A stretch of 64,000 nt of DNA, taken from Nocardia tengchongensis. GTDB lineage: Bacteria; Actinomycetota; Actinomycetes; Mycobacteriales; Mycobacteriaceae. Below, in pieces: positions 32,226 to 39,541 of this stretch. Positions within the stretch are counted from its first letter, which is position 1, and every line of letters starts with the position of its first letter. A model generated the notes under the pieces. The model had not been told where the DNA came from and did not search any database. It saw nothing but the letters and a program-made list of their open reading frames with translations. A program made the translations under genes and the position numbers. The stretch is taken from NCBI RefSeq assembly GCF_018362975.1, contig NZ_CP074371.1, forward strand, positions 5,518,001-5,582,000. Reading direction: 5' to 3'.

Positions 32226-32450
32226 ATGGACCAGCAGCAGTTCATTGCCACCCGGCGGGAGTTCGACGAGATCGACACAGATCAGGACGGTTTCATCACC
32301 TTCGATGACGCGCTGGTGTGGGGTATGGCCCAGGACCCGGAAGTGCGGGAGATCGTTGGGCGCCGCATCAAGGAAGACCGCATCTGGGCGGAGGGGCAAG
32401 TCTCCTTCGAGGAGTTCCTGAATTACAAGGAGCTGACCAGCCACTCATAA
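32226..32450 (+). CDS. EF-hand domain calcium-binding protein
   Basis: 74 aa. One clear EF-hand loop DTDQDGFITFDD (residues 17-28) has Asp at positions 1, 3 and 5, Gly at 6 and Ile at 8; position 12 is Asp instead of Glu. A second, degenerate loop may lie near EDRIWAEGQVSFEEF. AGGAG precedes the ATG. Calmodulin-like small proteins occur in streptomycetes and nocardiae. No partner gene is adjacent. Confidence 0.88.
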   Translation: MDQQQFIATRREFDEIDTDQDGFITFDDALVWGMAQDPEVREIVGRRIKEDRIWAEGQVSFEEFLNYKELTSHS

Positions 32451-32775
32451 GGATCACGAGTAGGGATCGTGGTGACGGTCATCGAGCACCGGCGCTGTGA
32501 CGGTGTGGATATAGGCCACGGCGTGGCAGGAGACCGGTACACCGTCGCCCACCTACGATGATTCGGCGGTCATCCGGCAATGGCCACGGCCATGGTCGGA
32601 TACCTGCAGGTTGAGATATCCCACCCCGCCCGGCTCTGCCTCCGTCCGCAGGCCGGGCGGGGCTATATCCCGGCGTCGCGGAATCGCCCCGCAGTCCGAG
32701 GAGTGATCGTGATCCGCTGATGCGAGCAAAGGTTCCGATTGATGACCCCTTCCGGTCGGCGAGCTGTGGCCGGCG

Positions 32776-32967
32776 TTACTCTTTTCGCAGGTCAGCGAAA
32801 CAAACACCACCCGATTCGCTGACCTGCCAAGTCCTGCGACTGGAAGCGCGCGTGCTGATCAGCGCGTCACGTTCACCATCGGTGATGAATGCGTACTCCC
32901 GCAGCACATGCGGCTGCTCGATCGGCGGCTCCACCTTGACGAGTTGCGCGCAGTGGGGAGGGTAACC
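32776..32967 (-). pseudogene. N-terminal remnant of GH15 glucoamylase/trehalase-like gene
   Basis: A minus-strand frame reads VKVEPPIEQPHVLREYAFIT then DGERDALI, the start of actinobacterial GH15 proteins (PPHVLREYA-x-x-x-DGERGAL). It then diverges and stops near 32776. The rest of 32451-33011 has no other recognisable gene. Confidence 0.45.
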
Positions 32968-33011
32968 GCTGAACTCCTGCCGTCGGGGGATCGCAGTGTG
33001 GACTGAGAACC

Positions 33012-33050
33012 GGTTCCGGCCGGGGCGTGCATCGCGCCCTGGCCGGAACC
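33012..33050 (-). terminator. Strong hairpin after HesB-like gene
   Basis: Arms GGTTCCGGCCGGGGCG and its complement with one mismatch, seven-base loop, 11 bases past the stop of the HesB-like gene. Confidence 0.7.
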
Positions 33051-33061
33051 ACGCCTATGGA

Positions 33062-33347
33062 TTAGGGGGTCTGCGGTCCGACCACGAAGGTGGCGTTACC
33101 CTTCGAGTCGAGGTCCGCGTCGAGAACCTTGTCCTCGAAGTACTCGGCGGACCTGCGGTCCATGAAAATGCGTGCACCGGCGGCGTTGAGCACTTCGTCA
33201 TCCTGCGACGGTGCGACAGCGAGCGCGAGCTGGAAACTCCCCGCGTCATCGGGAGACGAGATCCGCAGGCCGGCTTCAAAGGAGCGCGTCCTCGCCTGTG
33301 GTGATAGCGCGAGCAACCTCGAGGGCCGTGGGGGTAAGCATCAACAT
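33062..33347 (-). pseudogene. HesB/IscA-like protein without cluster cysteines, frameshifted
   Basis: Starts at the ATG at 33347 (AAGGA upstream): MLMLTPTALEVARAITTGED. One extra base near 33286-33290 shifts the frame. It continues FEAGLRISSPDDAGSFQLAL, DEVLNAAGARIFMDRRSAEY and LDSKGNATFVVG. This is the actinobacterial HesB-like family whose members lack the three Fe-S Cys; none is present here. Rejoined it is about 94 aa. A SigF-type promoter match lies 51 bases upstream and a terminator follows. Confidence 0.78.
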
Positions 33348-33398
33348 CTGATTCCTTCCGGAGTCACGAACGCCGGCCGACTGCCGATAGTCGGCCGA

Positions 33399-33423
33399 GT
33401 AGCCGGAGGATCCACCGCGAAAC
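33399..33423 (-). promoter_or_regulatory. Possible SigF-type promoter (GTTT-N15-GGCTAC)
   Basis: Minus-strand GTTT at 33423-33420 and GGCTAC at 33404-33399, 51 bases before the HesB-like start; one mismatch in the -10. Confidence 0.45.
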
Positions 33424-33580
33424 ATCTCGAGCACGTTCGGCGATTTCGATCGAACCGTCCGGCGGCTCACCCACCCCGACCACCGTCGGCACCCAAGCCG
33501 TTGAAGGTGAAGTTGTCGGCTCACCCCAACAGCGAGAGACCCCGGATCAATATCAAGGGCTGTGCGGCGGCTGGCCTGGA

Positions 33581-33949
33581 TCAATCCTCACGCGGCGCAT
33601 CACCTGACCTCGAGTCCGGATCGACTTTGTCCGCGCGCTCCCACTCCTTGTCCAGCTCGGTTCGCGAATCCGCCGCCTCGCCACGATGCATGTGCGCCTG
33701 CTGAGCGAGCTGCTCGGCCTGCGCCGCCTTGGCCTCGCTTTCCGCCTTCGCCGCCCGGCCTCTGGCAGCGGTTTCCTCCGCCCGCGCCTCCTGCTGAGCG
33801 ACCTCGAATTCCTTCTCCGCCGCGCGGTCACGGATACCTTCAGCCTCGACCCGCTGATGTTCACGCCGTTTGCGCATCAACAACCAGGCCACAAGCAAAA
33901 TGATCACAACCGCGACGACGATGATCACGATCACAATGGTGGTGCTCAT
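33581..33949 (-). CDS. Membrane-anchored coiled-coil protein
   Basis: 122 aa from the ATG at 33949 (GGAG seven bases upstream). One N-terminal membrane helix (TTIVIVIIVVAVVIILLVAW) is followed by RKRREHQ and a long alanine/glutamate coiled coil (residues 35-100), then HRGEAADSRTELDKEW. The C-terminal piece of a lost second copy is at 35552-35625. Likely anchored with the coil in the cytoplasm. Function unknown. Confidence 0.8.
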   Translation of the reverse strand: MSTTIVIVIIVVAVVIILLVAWLLMRKRREHQRVEAEGIRDRAAEKEFEVAQQEARAEETAARGRAAKAESEAKAAQAEQLAQQAHMHRGEAADSRTELDKEWERADKVDPDSRSGDAPRED

Positions 33950-34246
33950 CTTTCGACTCCGCGCACTCTCCCCCATCTACCATAACGCCGCTCGACTATC
34001 CCTGAACTGGGAAAATGAGCGGTCAGAAGCCCGGGCCGACCAGCTCCCGCAGCTACCTTCAGCGCTGAAGGCGGGGCTACGCTGGCAGCACGGCGAAACC
34101 ACACCACGGATGCCCTGCGACAGCCGATATCGGGTGGGTTCCCCGAGACGCTTCCGGCCGCACAGTCGGCCTCGGGACCGTGCTCCCACACACCGCTCGT
34201 CGCACCGCCAGCGGAGCTCGGAAAATCACTAGTACGAGGCGAGACC

Positions 34247-35110
34247 ATGCCTGACAACGACCCATCCCCTACGTCGACCGGCGGATCGCCGGCGGCGTCG
34301 TTCGACAACTCCTCCTCGGTCGCGGGCCGAGTGGCCCAGAACAGTGTCTTCGAACGATCAGCCCGCGCGGGCTTCGTCGTAAGCGGCATCGTGCACCTGA
34401 TCATCGGCTACATCGCCATTCGGATCGCGTTCGGCGGCGCAGCCGGCAATGCCGACCAATCAGGAGCCATGGCGGAACTGGCAGCCAAACCGGGCGGCGT
34501 CATCGCACTGTGGGTGTGCGTCGTCGCATTCGGGCTGATGGCGCTGTGGCGGCTTGCTGAAGCGGCGCTCGGCAGCGCGTCTGAACCCGCCGCTGACAGT
34601 AAGAAGTCCGAAGCGATCGATCGCATCAAGGCGACTGGGCTGGCCGTGGTCTATTTCGCATTCGCCCTCACCGCGTTCGGATTCGCCACCGGCAGCGGTA
34701 AGTCCAGTAGCGGCCAGAGCACGGGGATCACCGCACGCATGATGCAAACTACTGCCGGCACGATCGCGCTCATCGTGGGCGGGCTGATCATCATCGCAAT
34801 CGGCGGCTACCACGTCCACAAGGGCGTGCGCCAGAACTTCCTCGAGGACCTCGAGGGTGCCACCAGCGACCTCGTACGAAGGTTGGGCACAGTCGGATAC
34901 ATCGCCAAAGGGCTGGCCATCAGCGCGGTCGGGTTGCTGGTGATCCTCGCTGTGAGTCGATCCGAGCCGGACAAAGCCGGCGGACTCGACGGCGCCTTCA
35001 AAACTGTGGGAGCTCAACCATACGGAGCGACCCTCCTCATCGTTTCGGGCCTTGGCATCATCGCTTACGGCCTCTACAGCTTCGCTATGGCCCGGTACAC
35101 CAAGATGTAA
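34247..35110 (+). CDS. DUF1206 family membrane protein
   Basis: 287 aa with six membrane helices in three repeats: ARAGFVVSGIVHLIIGYIAI, VIALWVCVVAFGLMALWRLA, GLAVVYFAFALTAFGFATG, TIALIVGGLIIIAIGGYHVH, GYIAKGLAISAVGLLVILAV and GATLLIVSGLGIIAYGLYSF. Three ~90-residue G-x-x-x-G helix pairs are typical of DUF1206. The N-terminal 35 residues are Ser/Pro-rich and soluble. Function unknown; the surrounding genes suggest stress. Confidence 0.9.
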   Translation: MPDNDPSPTSTGGSPAASFDNSSSVAGRVAQNSVFERSARAGFVVSGIVHLIIGYIAIRIAFGGAAGNADQSGAMAELAAKPGGVIALWVCVVAFGLMALWRLAEAALGSASEPAADSKKSEAIDRIKATGLAVVYFAFALTAFGFATGSGKSSSGQSTGITARMMQTTAGTIALIVGGLIIIAIGGYHVHKGVRQNFLEDLEGATSDLVRRLGTVGYIAKGLAISAVGLLVILAVSRSEPDKAGGLDGAFKTVGAQPYGATLLIVSGLGIIAYGLYSFAMARYTKM

Positions 35111-35380
35111 TCGAATACTAGCCACGGCGACAATTGCTCGAGCATGACTGACCGATCCCCTTGATAAGCAGGGCGCGGGACGGGGGTGTACATCGCTGGC
35201 CCTGAGGCGTCTACTGGAATATGCAGAACATCGGTTGATCGTCGTGGCTTTCATTCTTCCCGTGGCGGTGGTCGGGGCGGGTGCAGTGAGCGGTCGGCCA
35301 TACGCACATGACTAATACCAGCACTGAAGGGATTGTCGAGCCCTTCGAGTAGGCAGCGAAAAGAATCCAGGTAGCCGACC

Positions 35381-35536
35381 ATGATCGTTCTCGGAGTCAT
35401 CCTCCTTCTTGTTGGGTTCATATTCGGCATCCCGATCCTGTGGACAATCGGGATCGTGGTCCTCGTGATCGGTCTTGTGTTGCTGCTGTTGGGGTCGATG
35501 GGCCGCGCCGTTGGCGGCCGACGCCACTACTACTGA
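35381..35536 (+). CDS. DUF6131 family small membrane protein (copy 3)
   Basis: 51 aa: MIVLGVILLLVGFIFGIPIL, WTIGIVVLVIGLVLLLLG and the tail RAVGGRRHYY. Paralogue of 19023-19178 and 27361-27516. It is followed at once by a fragment of the coiled-coil gene and then by the small VPQPSP protein. The 35111-35380 interval upstream has no gene and no clear SigF-type promoter. Confidence 0.88.
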   Translation: MIVLGVILLLVGFIFGIPILWTIGIVVLVIGLVLLLLGSMGRAVGGRRHYY

Positions 35537-35551
35537 CCACAGCCACAAGGC

Positions 35552-35625
35552 GTCGCGGCGAGGCAGCGGATTCGCGAACCGAGCTGGACACGGAGTGGGC
35601 GCCCACGGTCAAGGTAGCCCTATAG
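35552..35625 (+). pseudogene. Fragment of membrane coiled-coil gene
   Basis: Reads RRRGEAADSRTELDTEW then a stop at 35623, matching HRGEAADSRTELDKEW in the protein encoded at 33581-33949. Only the C-terminal ~17 codons remain. Confidence 0.6.
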
Positions 35626-35725
35626 GTCATTCTCGGATTGGCCCTTCTCGGCGGATGCCTTTTCGGAATTCCGGTCGTGCCGCGACTATCCGTCGCGGCG
35701 ACCTGAACAAGGGAGGAGCCGGGTT

Positions 35726-35929
35726 ATGCGTCGTCTTGTCACATTGCTGGTACTCGTGTGGCTTATCATCGGGGTACTCGCGGCGGGGCAGCGTGGATAC
35801 TTCACCCACCGAGATCAGAACTGCGCGAGTGTGGGAACCATTTCGGTCACGGTGATCGCCGGACCCTTGAACTATGCGGGTGTCAACCCCAAAGTCACCA
35901 ACTGCAACGTTCCGCAACCCAGTCCGTAG
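35726..35929 (+). CDS. Small secreted or anchored protein, GPLNY...VPQPSP family (intact copy)
   Basis: 67 aa with GGGAGGAG upstream of the ATG. One N-terminal hydrophobic helix (LVTLLVLVWLIIGVLAAGQR) acts as signal or anchor, then GYFTHRDQNCASVG and SVTVIAGPLNYAGVNPKVTN and CNVPQPSP. Two Cys are conserved with the copy at 16324. Two other copies in the window are broken. Function unknown; the Cys pair and hydrophobic VTVIAGPLNY suggest a compact extracytoplasmic domain. Confidence 0.75.
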   Translation: MRRLVTLLVLVWLIIGVLAAGQRGYFTHRDQNCASVGTISVTVIAGPLNYAGVNPKVTNCNVPQPSP

Positions 35930-35954
35930 GTTGCCGATCGCACAGTGATCCGCT

Positions 35955-35979
35955 GATTCCAAAACCGGTGTCTGGGTAG
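35955..35979 (+). promoter_or_regulatory. SigF-type promoter (GATT-N15-GGGTAG)
   Basis: GATT at 35955-35958, 15-base spacer, GGGTAG at 35974-35979, 55 bases before the GTG of the YbdK-permease fusion; one mismatch in the -35. Confidence 0.55.
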
Positions 35980-36033
35980 TCGAGTTGGCGTAGGTCGAGG
36001 AAGAGGGCGATTGTTGAAGGAAAGGCACTCACG

Positions 36034-37407
36034 GTGGGTTTCGAAGAAGAGTTTCTGCTGGTCGATGTCGACGGCGCGCCGCTTTCTTGGTCCGACGACG
36101 TGCTGCGCCGGTTGCGGGCCAATCTCAGATGTATGCCCCTTTCTGGCGACGGACATGATTGCTCCGCGCCCTTCGGGCAACCCCGCGGTTTCCACGCCAT
36201 GAACGAAGGCAACCAGCACCGCCGGACCAATGAGCGCCCCGCCACGGAAGGGCCTGAGCAGGGCCACAGGGATCTGGTCGCGCAACCCCATACCACCGAC
36301 GAAGGCGGCCCGATCATTGCCGCAGAAGCGGAGGCGGCGCAGGCCAGCACTACGCTGAACCCGCTGGGCAAGCCTGGGCGACGATTCGATCCGCGCTCGC
36401 CGTTCATGGTCGGAGTGGCGGGCGCAGCGGGGGTCGCGGTGACATACGGCGCGATCCAAGCTGTGATCGCCGCCAGTCAAGTGCTTGTCTTGATCACCAT
36501 CGCGCTGTTCCTGGCAATAGGTCTGGAACCTGTCGTGTCGTGGCTGGTTCGGCCATGGTTTCCGCGGTGGGCCGCCGTGACCGTGGTATTCGTGGTCGCG
36601 ATCGGCGGTCTGGCCGGGTTTCTCGCGGCCGCGATACCTCCGCTGGTCACTCAGGGCAGCGCGCTGGTCGACAACGCTCCGGGCTACGTCGACCATCTTG
36701 CGCAACGATATCCACTCATCGATGCGCTCAACACTCGTTTCCATCTCCAGGATCGAGTCCAGCAGGCGGTCGGGTCCGATCCCTCGAAGCTGGCCGGTGG
36801 TGTCCTAGGCGCGGGCCGCCTCGTGTTCAGCATCGTCACCGGGACGGTGATTGTCGCAGTGCTGACCGGCTACTTCATGGCCAATTTCGCGCAGGTTCGC
36901 GCCTCGATCTACCGGCTGTTTCCACAGTCGCGCCGACCGCGAGCGATCCTGATCGGCGACGAGATCTTCGTGAAGGTCGGTGGCTACATCCTCGGGAATG
37001 TGGTCATTTCGGTGATAACTGCGGTGTTGACCTTCATCTGGCTGCTGATCTTCGACGTGCCCTACCCCTTGTTGCTGGCCATCCTGGTCGCCGTCCTCGA
37101 TTTGATCCCGGTGGTGGGTTCCACCATCGCCGGGGTCATCGTGGCCTTGGTCACGCTCACCGTGTCCGTGCCCGTCACAGTGGCCACCGTCATCTTCTTC
37201 ATCGTGCTGCGGTTGTTCGAGGACTACGTACTCGTGCCCAGAATCATCGGCAGAACGGTCCGGGTGCCGGCGATCGTGACGGTGGTGTCGGTTCTGCTCG
37301 GTGGCGCGTTGCTCGGGATCGTCGGTGCCCTGCTCGCTATCCCGGTCGCCGCAGCGGTGCTGCTGATCATCAGCGAAACGGTATTGCCGTCTCTGGACAA
37401 CAGCTAG
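36034..37407 (+). CDS. AI-2E family transporter fused to YbdK N-terminal remnant
   Basis: 457 aa if read from the GTG at 36034 (GAAGGAAAGG upstream). Residues 1-31 (GFEEEFLLVDVDGAPLSW to LRRLRANL) match the start of the YbdK ligase at 16857. Residues 32-110 are linker, and residues 115-457 are an AI-2E family permease: GVAVTYGAIQAVIAASQVLV, EPVVSWLVRPWFPRWAAVTV, FMANFAQVRASIYRLFP and LLLAILVAVLDLIPVVGSTI then VRVPAIVTVVSV. About eight membrane helices. A native start may be the ATG at 36199. The family exports AI-2-like molecules or acts as a Na+/H+ antiporter. Confidence 0.85.
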   Translation: MGFEEEFLLVDVDGAPLSWSDDVLRRLRANLRCMPLSGDGHDCSAPFGQPRGFHAMNEGNQHRRTNERPATEGPEQGHRDLVAQPHTTDEGGPIIAAEAEAAQASTTLNPLGKPGRRFDPRSPFMVGVAGAAGVAVTYGAIQAVIAASQVLVLITIALFLAIGLEPVVSWLVRPWFPRWAAVTVVFVVAIGGLAGFLAAAIPPLVTQGSALVDNAPGYVDHLAQRYPLIDALNTRFHLQDRVQQAVGSDPSKLAGGVLGAGRLVFSIVTGTVIVAVLTGYFMANFAQVRASIYRLFPQSRRPRAILIGDEIFVKVGGYILGNVVISVITAVLTFIWLLIFDVPYPLLLAILVAVLDLIPVVGSTIAGVIVALVTLTVSVPVTVATVIFFIVLRLFEDYVLVPRIIGRTVRVPAIVTVVSVLLGGALLGIVGALLAIPVAAAVLLIISETVLPSLDNS

Positions 37408-37489
37408 CTAGCGGTGCTCGGCTCAAGTGGACAGCGGGAGCCGGCGCGCGTCGAGCGCATGACCACACCGGGTCATCCGCTCGCGATCG

Positions 37490-37750
37490 TCACGTGTCGA
37501 TCGCGCAGGCGACCTGGAGGTGTTCGATCGTCGACTTCAGTACGCCACCAAGGAATCCGGGTGACGGTGGCATGCATCCACTGCGACGACACCGGTCCAC
37601 AGAAGTCGAACCCTGCGACCACATCGACCGCAGGCTGCACAATGTTGACGAACTCCGAACCGGGCAGGACGTAGACGTGTAGTGAATCGCGCAACTGGGG
37701 CCATCTGAGCACGCTGGGGTCGAACAGGTTTCGCACAACCGGATCGTAGA
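37490..37750 (-). pseudogene. 2'-5' RNA ligase-like (LigT fold) N-terminal fragment
   Basis: Reads VVRNLFDPSVLRWPQLRDSL, HVYVLPGSEFVNIVQ, and QWMHATVTRIP, similar to the beginning of actinobacterial 2'-5' RNA ligase-like proteins (an H-x-T/S motif as HATV). A frame change near 37550 leads to GGVLKSTIEHLQVACAIDT and a stop at 37490. Only about half of the fold is present. The recognition is tentative. Confidence 0.4.
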
Positions 37751-37885
37751 GAACAACGTGCTGTCGTGGCAGCGGCGAACATCCTCTTCGGCCGCTTGCG
37801 GAGCCTCGGGCCGGCAGGGCTGGGGGTCGACCGAACGCGCCATCATGCCAAAGGCCGCTAATCTGGCCCGACGGCGGTGAGGATC

Positions 37886-38410
37886 TCACTCTGTGGTCGA
37901 ATGGGCCTCCATCGCCGCCTTGGCAGCTTGAACAGCCGTTGGAACTCGCTGGAGATACAGCCGAAATCCTTCGGCTTCGGGCTCGAACCCAAGTGATGTG
38001 TACAGCCGATGCGCACCATCTGTGGCGTGGCGCTTGTGGGATAGGAGCTGGACCTTGTTGCACCCAGCGGCTCGCGCATCGCTGAGCAGACGTCGCATCA
38101 TCGCGCTGGCGATTCCCCGGCGACGTTGTTCGGCGGCAACCACAACGGCCTCGATGAACGCAGTCGGTGCGCAGTCGTAGGTGACGTGTGGCATCAGCAG
38201 CTGGGCAGCCGTCCCCACTGGTTTGCCGTCGACCTCGGCAAGATAGACGGTCAGATCCTCAGACCGTTGCATCATGCGTTCCCAGGTACGCCGCTGGAGA
38301 TCGGTAGCAGGGCCGAGCGATGTATCGTCCGCGGCGGCGACCTGTTCGTGGATCGCTAAGACAGCCAACAGGTCTCCGGGGCCCGCAGTCCGGATAACAA
38401 TATCTCTCAC
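37886..38410 (-). CDS. GNAT family N-acetyltransferase
   Basis: 174 aa. Motif A for acetyl-CoA binding is AFIEAVVVAAEQRRRGIASA then MMRRLLSDA, and motif B is GAHRLYTSLGFEPEAEGFRL. The N-terminal RTAGPGDLLAVLAIHEQVA is typical. Acetyl group transfer to an unknown amine. Stands alone on the minus strand; the substrate cannot be told from context. Confidence 0.88.
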   Translation of the reverse strand: MRDIVIRTAGPGDLLAVLAIHEQVAAADDTSLGPATDLQRRTWERMMQRSEDLTVYLAEVDGKPVGTAAQLLMPHVTYDCAPTAFIEAVVVAAEQRRRGIASAMMRRLLSDARAAGCNKVQLLSHKRHATDGAHRLYTSLGFEPEAEGFRLYLQRVPTAVQAAKAAMEAHSTTE

Positions 38411-38584
38411 TGAGGCAGTATGACCTCGGCCGTCCGACCACGCCGGGCAGGATTGTGACGGGCAATCGCAACATCCTGAATTGCCGCCGAGCGGGCCGTC
38501 GCCGGTCGGCGGCGGCTCAGCAGCTATCGCTTGGTGACAGATGTCGTGGCCAGATAGCAGATACCTCGATCAGGCACACCGCCG

Positions 38585-38854
38585 CTAGGGGCGCCTGCGC
38601 CGAGGTCTGGTTCGTGTCAGTAGCCGACCGTATCGTGGACATGTGACCGATATCGGCCCGCTCGCTGCCTCAACTCGAGCGAAGTTTGGCTGAGCGGGAG
38701 CCATGATGGTGTTCCACCAGGATCGCAGGGGGCTGGGTTCGGGCCAGTGCACCACTGGTGAGTCGCCGGAATCGGTTGCGGTCGTGAGCGTGTGGCCCAC
38801 GTCGAGGGAATTCTTGGAAGGGGCATGCGGATGTGATCGGGGGGCGGGCGGCAA
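38585..38854 (-). CDS. Small hypothetical protein, WPEPS-SWW family (copy 2)
   Basis: Up to 89 aa; the start is uncertain (ATG at 38854, or an internal GTG before GHTLTTATDS). The shared core SPVVHWPEPSPLRSWWNTIM is followed by APAQPN and an Arg-rich extension not found in copy 1 (27782-27970). It is downstream of the cold-shock gene on the same strand, 33 bases away, so probably in its operon. Function unknown. Confidence 0.5.
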   Translation of the reverse strand: MPPAPRSHPHAPSKNSLDVGHTLTTATDSGDSPVVHWPEPSPLRSWWNTIMAPAQPNFARVEAASGPISVTCPRYGRLLTRTRPRRRRP

Positions 38855-38886
38855 GAGCTTGTCGGCTCCTGGCCGCGGGACCGGGG

Positions 38887-39249
38887 TTATGACGTGTGGT
38901 GGCGGCAGCGCGGCCGGCGTTGTCGCGCGCGGTGCGGGCGGTGCGACGGGATGGGTGGGGTGGTGTGGGCGCGGGTGTAGGGCACGACGCGGGTGGCTTC
39001 GGGGCCGCGGCCGGTGTCGGCGGCGGTGAACACCACCGGCTGCCCGGCGCGCAGGGTTTTGAACCCGGGAACGTCGATCACCTGGTAGTCGACGAACACC
39101 GCGGGACCGGTATCGGGCGTCAGGAACCCGAAACCTTTCTCGGTGTTGAACCAGGCGACCTGGCCGTGCTGCCAGCGCGGTCGTTCTCCCCTGCCGCTGG
39201 TGTGTGGGAGGTCAGTCGGTGTTGCTGCAGTCGTAGTCATAGTCGTCAT
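38887..39249 (-). CDS. Cold-shock domain protein (copy 2) with basic tail
   Basis: 120 aa from the ATG at 39249. The CSD spans about residues 25-90: RWQHGQVAWFNTEKGFGFLT, AVFVDYQVIDVPGFKTLRAG and QPVVFTAADTGRGPEATRVV. RNP1 is KGFGFL, and RNP2 is VFVDY where VFVHF is usual. The tail PSHRPHRARQRRPRCRHH is strongly basic and could add RNA affinity. Its first 38 bases overlap the end of the upstream gene in another frame, so translation is likely coupled. Confidence 0.87.
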   Translation of the reverse strand: MTTMTTTAATPTDLPHTSGRGERPRWQHGQVAWFNTEKGFGFLTPDTGPAVFVDYQVIDVPGFKTLRAGQPVVFTAADTGRGPEATRVVPYTRAHTTPPIPSHRPHRARQRRPRCRHHTS

Positions 39250-39451
39250 CGAGGTCCAGTGGGGTGATCCAGGCTTGGTCGAAACGGTCGGCGATCGCGG
39301 CGGCGTCAAAGGCGGCGCGCATCCGTTCGGTCGGCGGGTGCAGCGCGGCGGTGTCCGGGCCGACGTCGCGGTCGCTGTCATGGACGAGAGTGTTCTGTTC
39401 GGCGCGGTCGAAGTCGCTGCCTGCCGGGACGAAGGTCGCGGTGTTGGTCAT
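39212..39451 (-). CDS. Hypothetical protein upstream of and overlapping cold-shock gene
   Basis: 79 aa from an ATG with GAGGAGGGG six bases upstream. Acidic, soluble: TNTATFVPAGSDFDRAEQNT, HPPTERMRAAFDAAAIADRF and the end DLDDDYDYDCSNTD. The last twelve codons overlap the cold-shock start. No named family. The arrangement suggests a two-gene regulatory or coupled operon. Confidence 0.7.
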   Translation of the reverse strand: MTNTATFVPAGSDFDRAEQNTLVHDSDRDVGPDTAALHPPTERMRAAFDAAAIADRFDQAWITPLDLDDDYDYDCSNTD

Positions 39452-39503
39452 GGCGGTCCCCTCCTCGGATGTCCATCGTGGGAGTCGATTCGGCGAAAGG
39501 GCC

Positions 39504-39541
39504 GGGTGAGCCCGGAAGACTCGAGCTGACCGGGCTCACCC
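39504..39541 (-). terminator. Hairpin at end of hsp20 operon
   Basis: Twelve-base perfect arms GGGTGAGCCCGG / CCGGGCTCACCC with a 14-base loop. The stop of the last small ORF of the hsp20 unit lies in the distal arm. Confidence 0.6.

Noticed and set aside
37408..37885. Possible intact regulatory or metabolic gene after the permease
   Set aside because: Only a fragment like the start of a 2'-5' RNA ligase is recognisable, with a frame break and no start signal.
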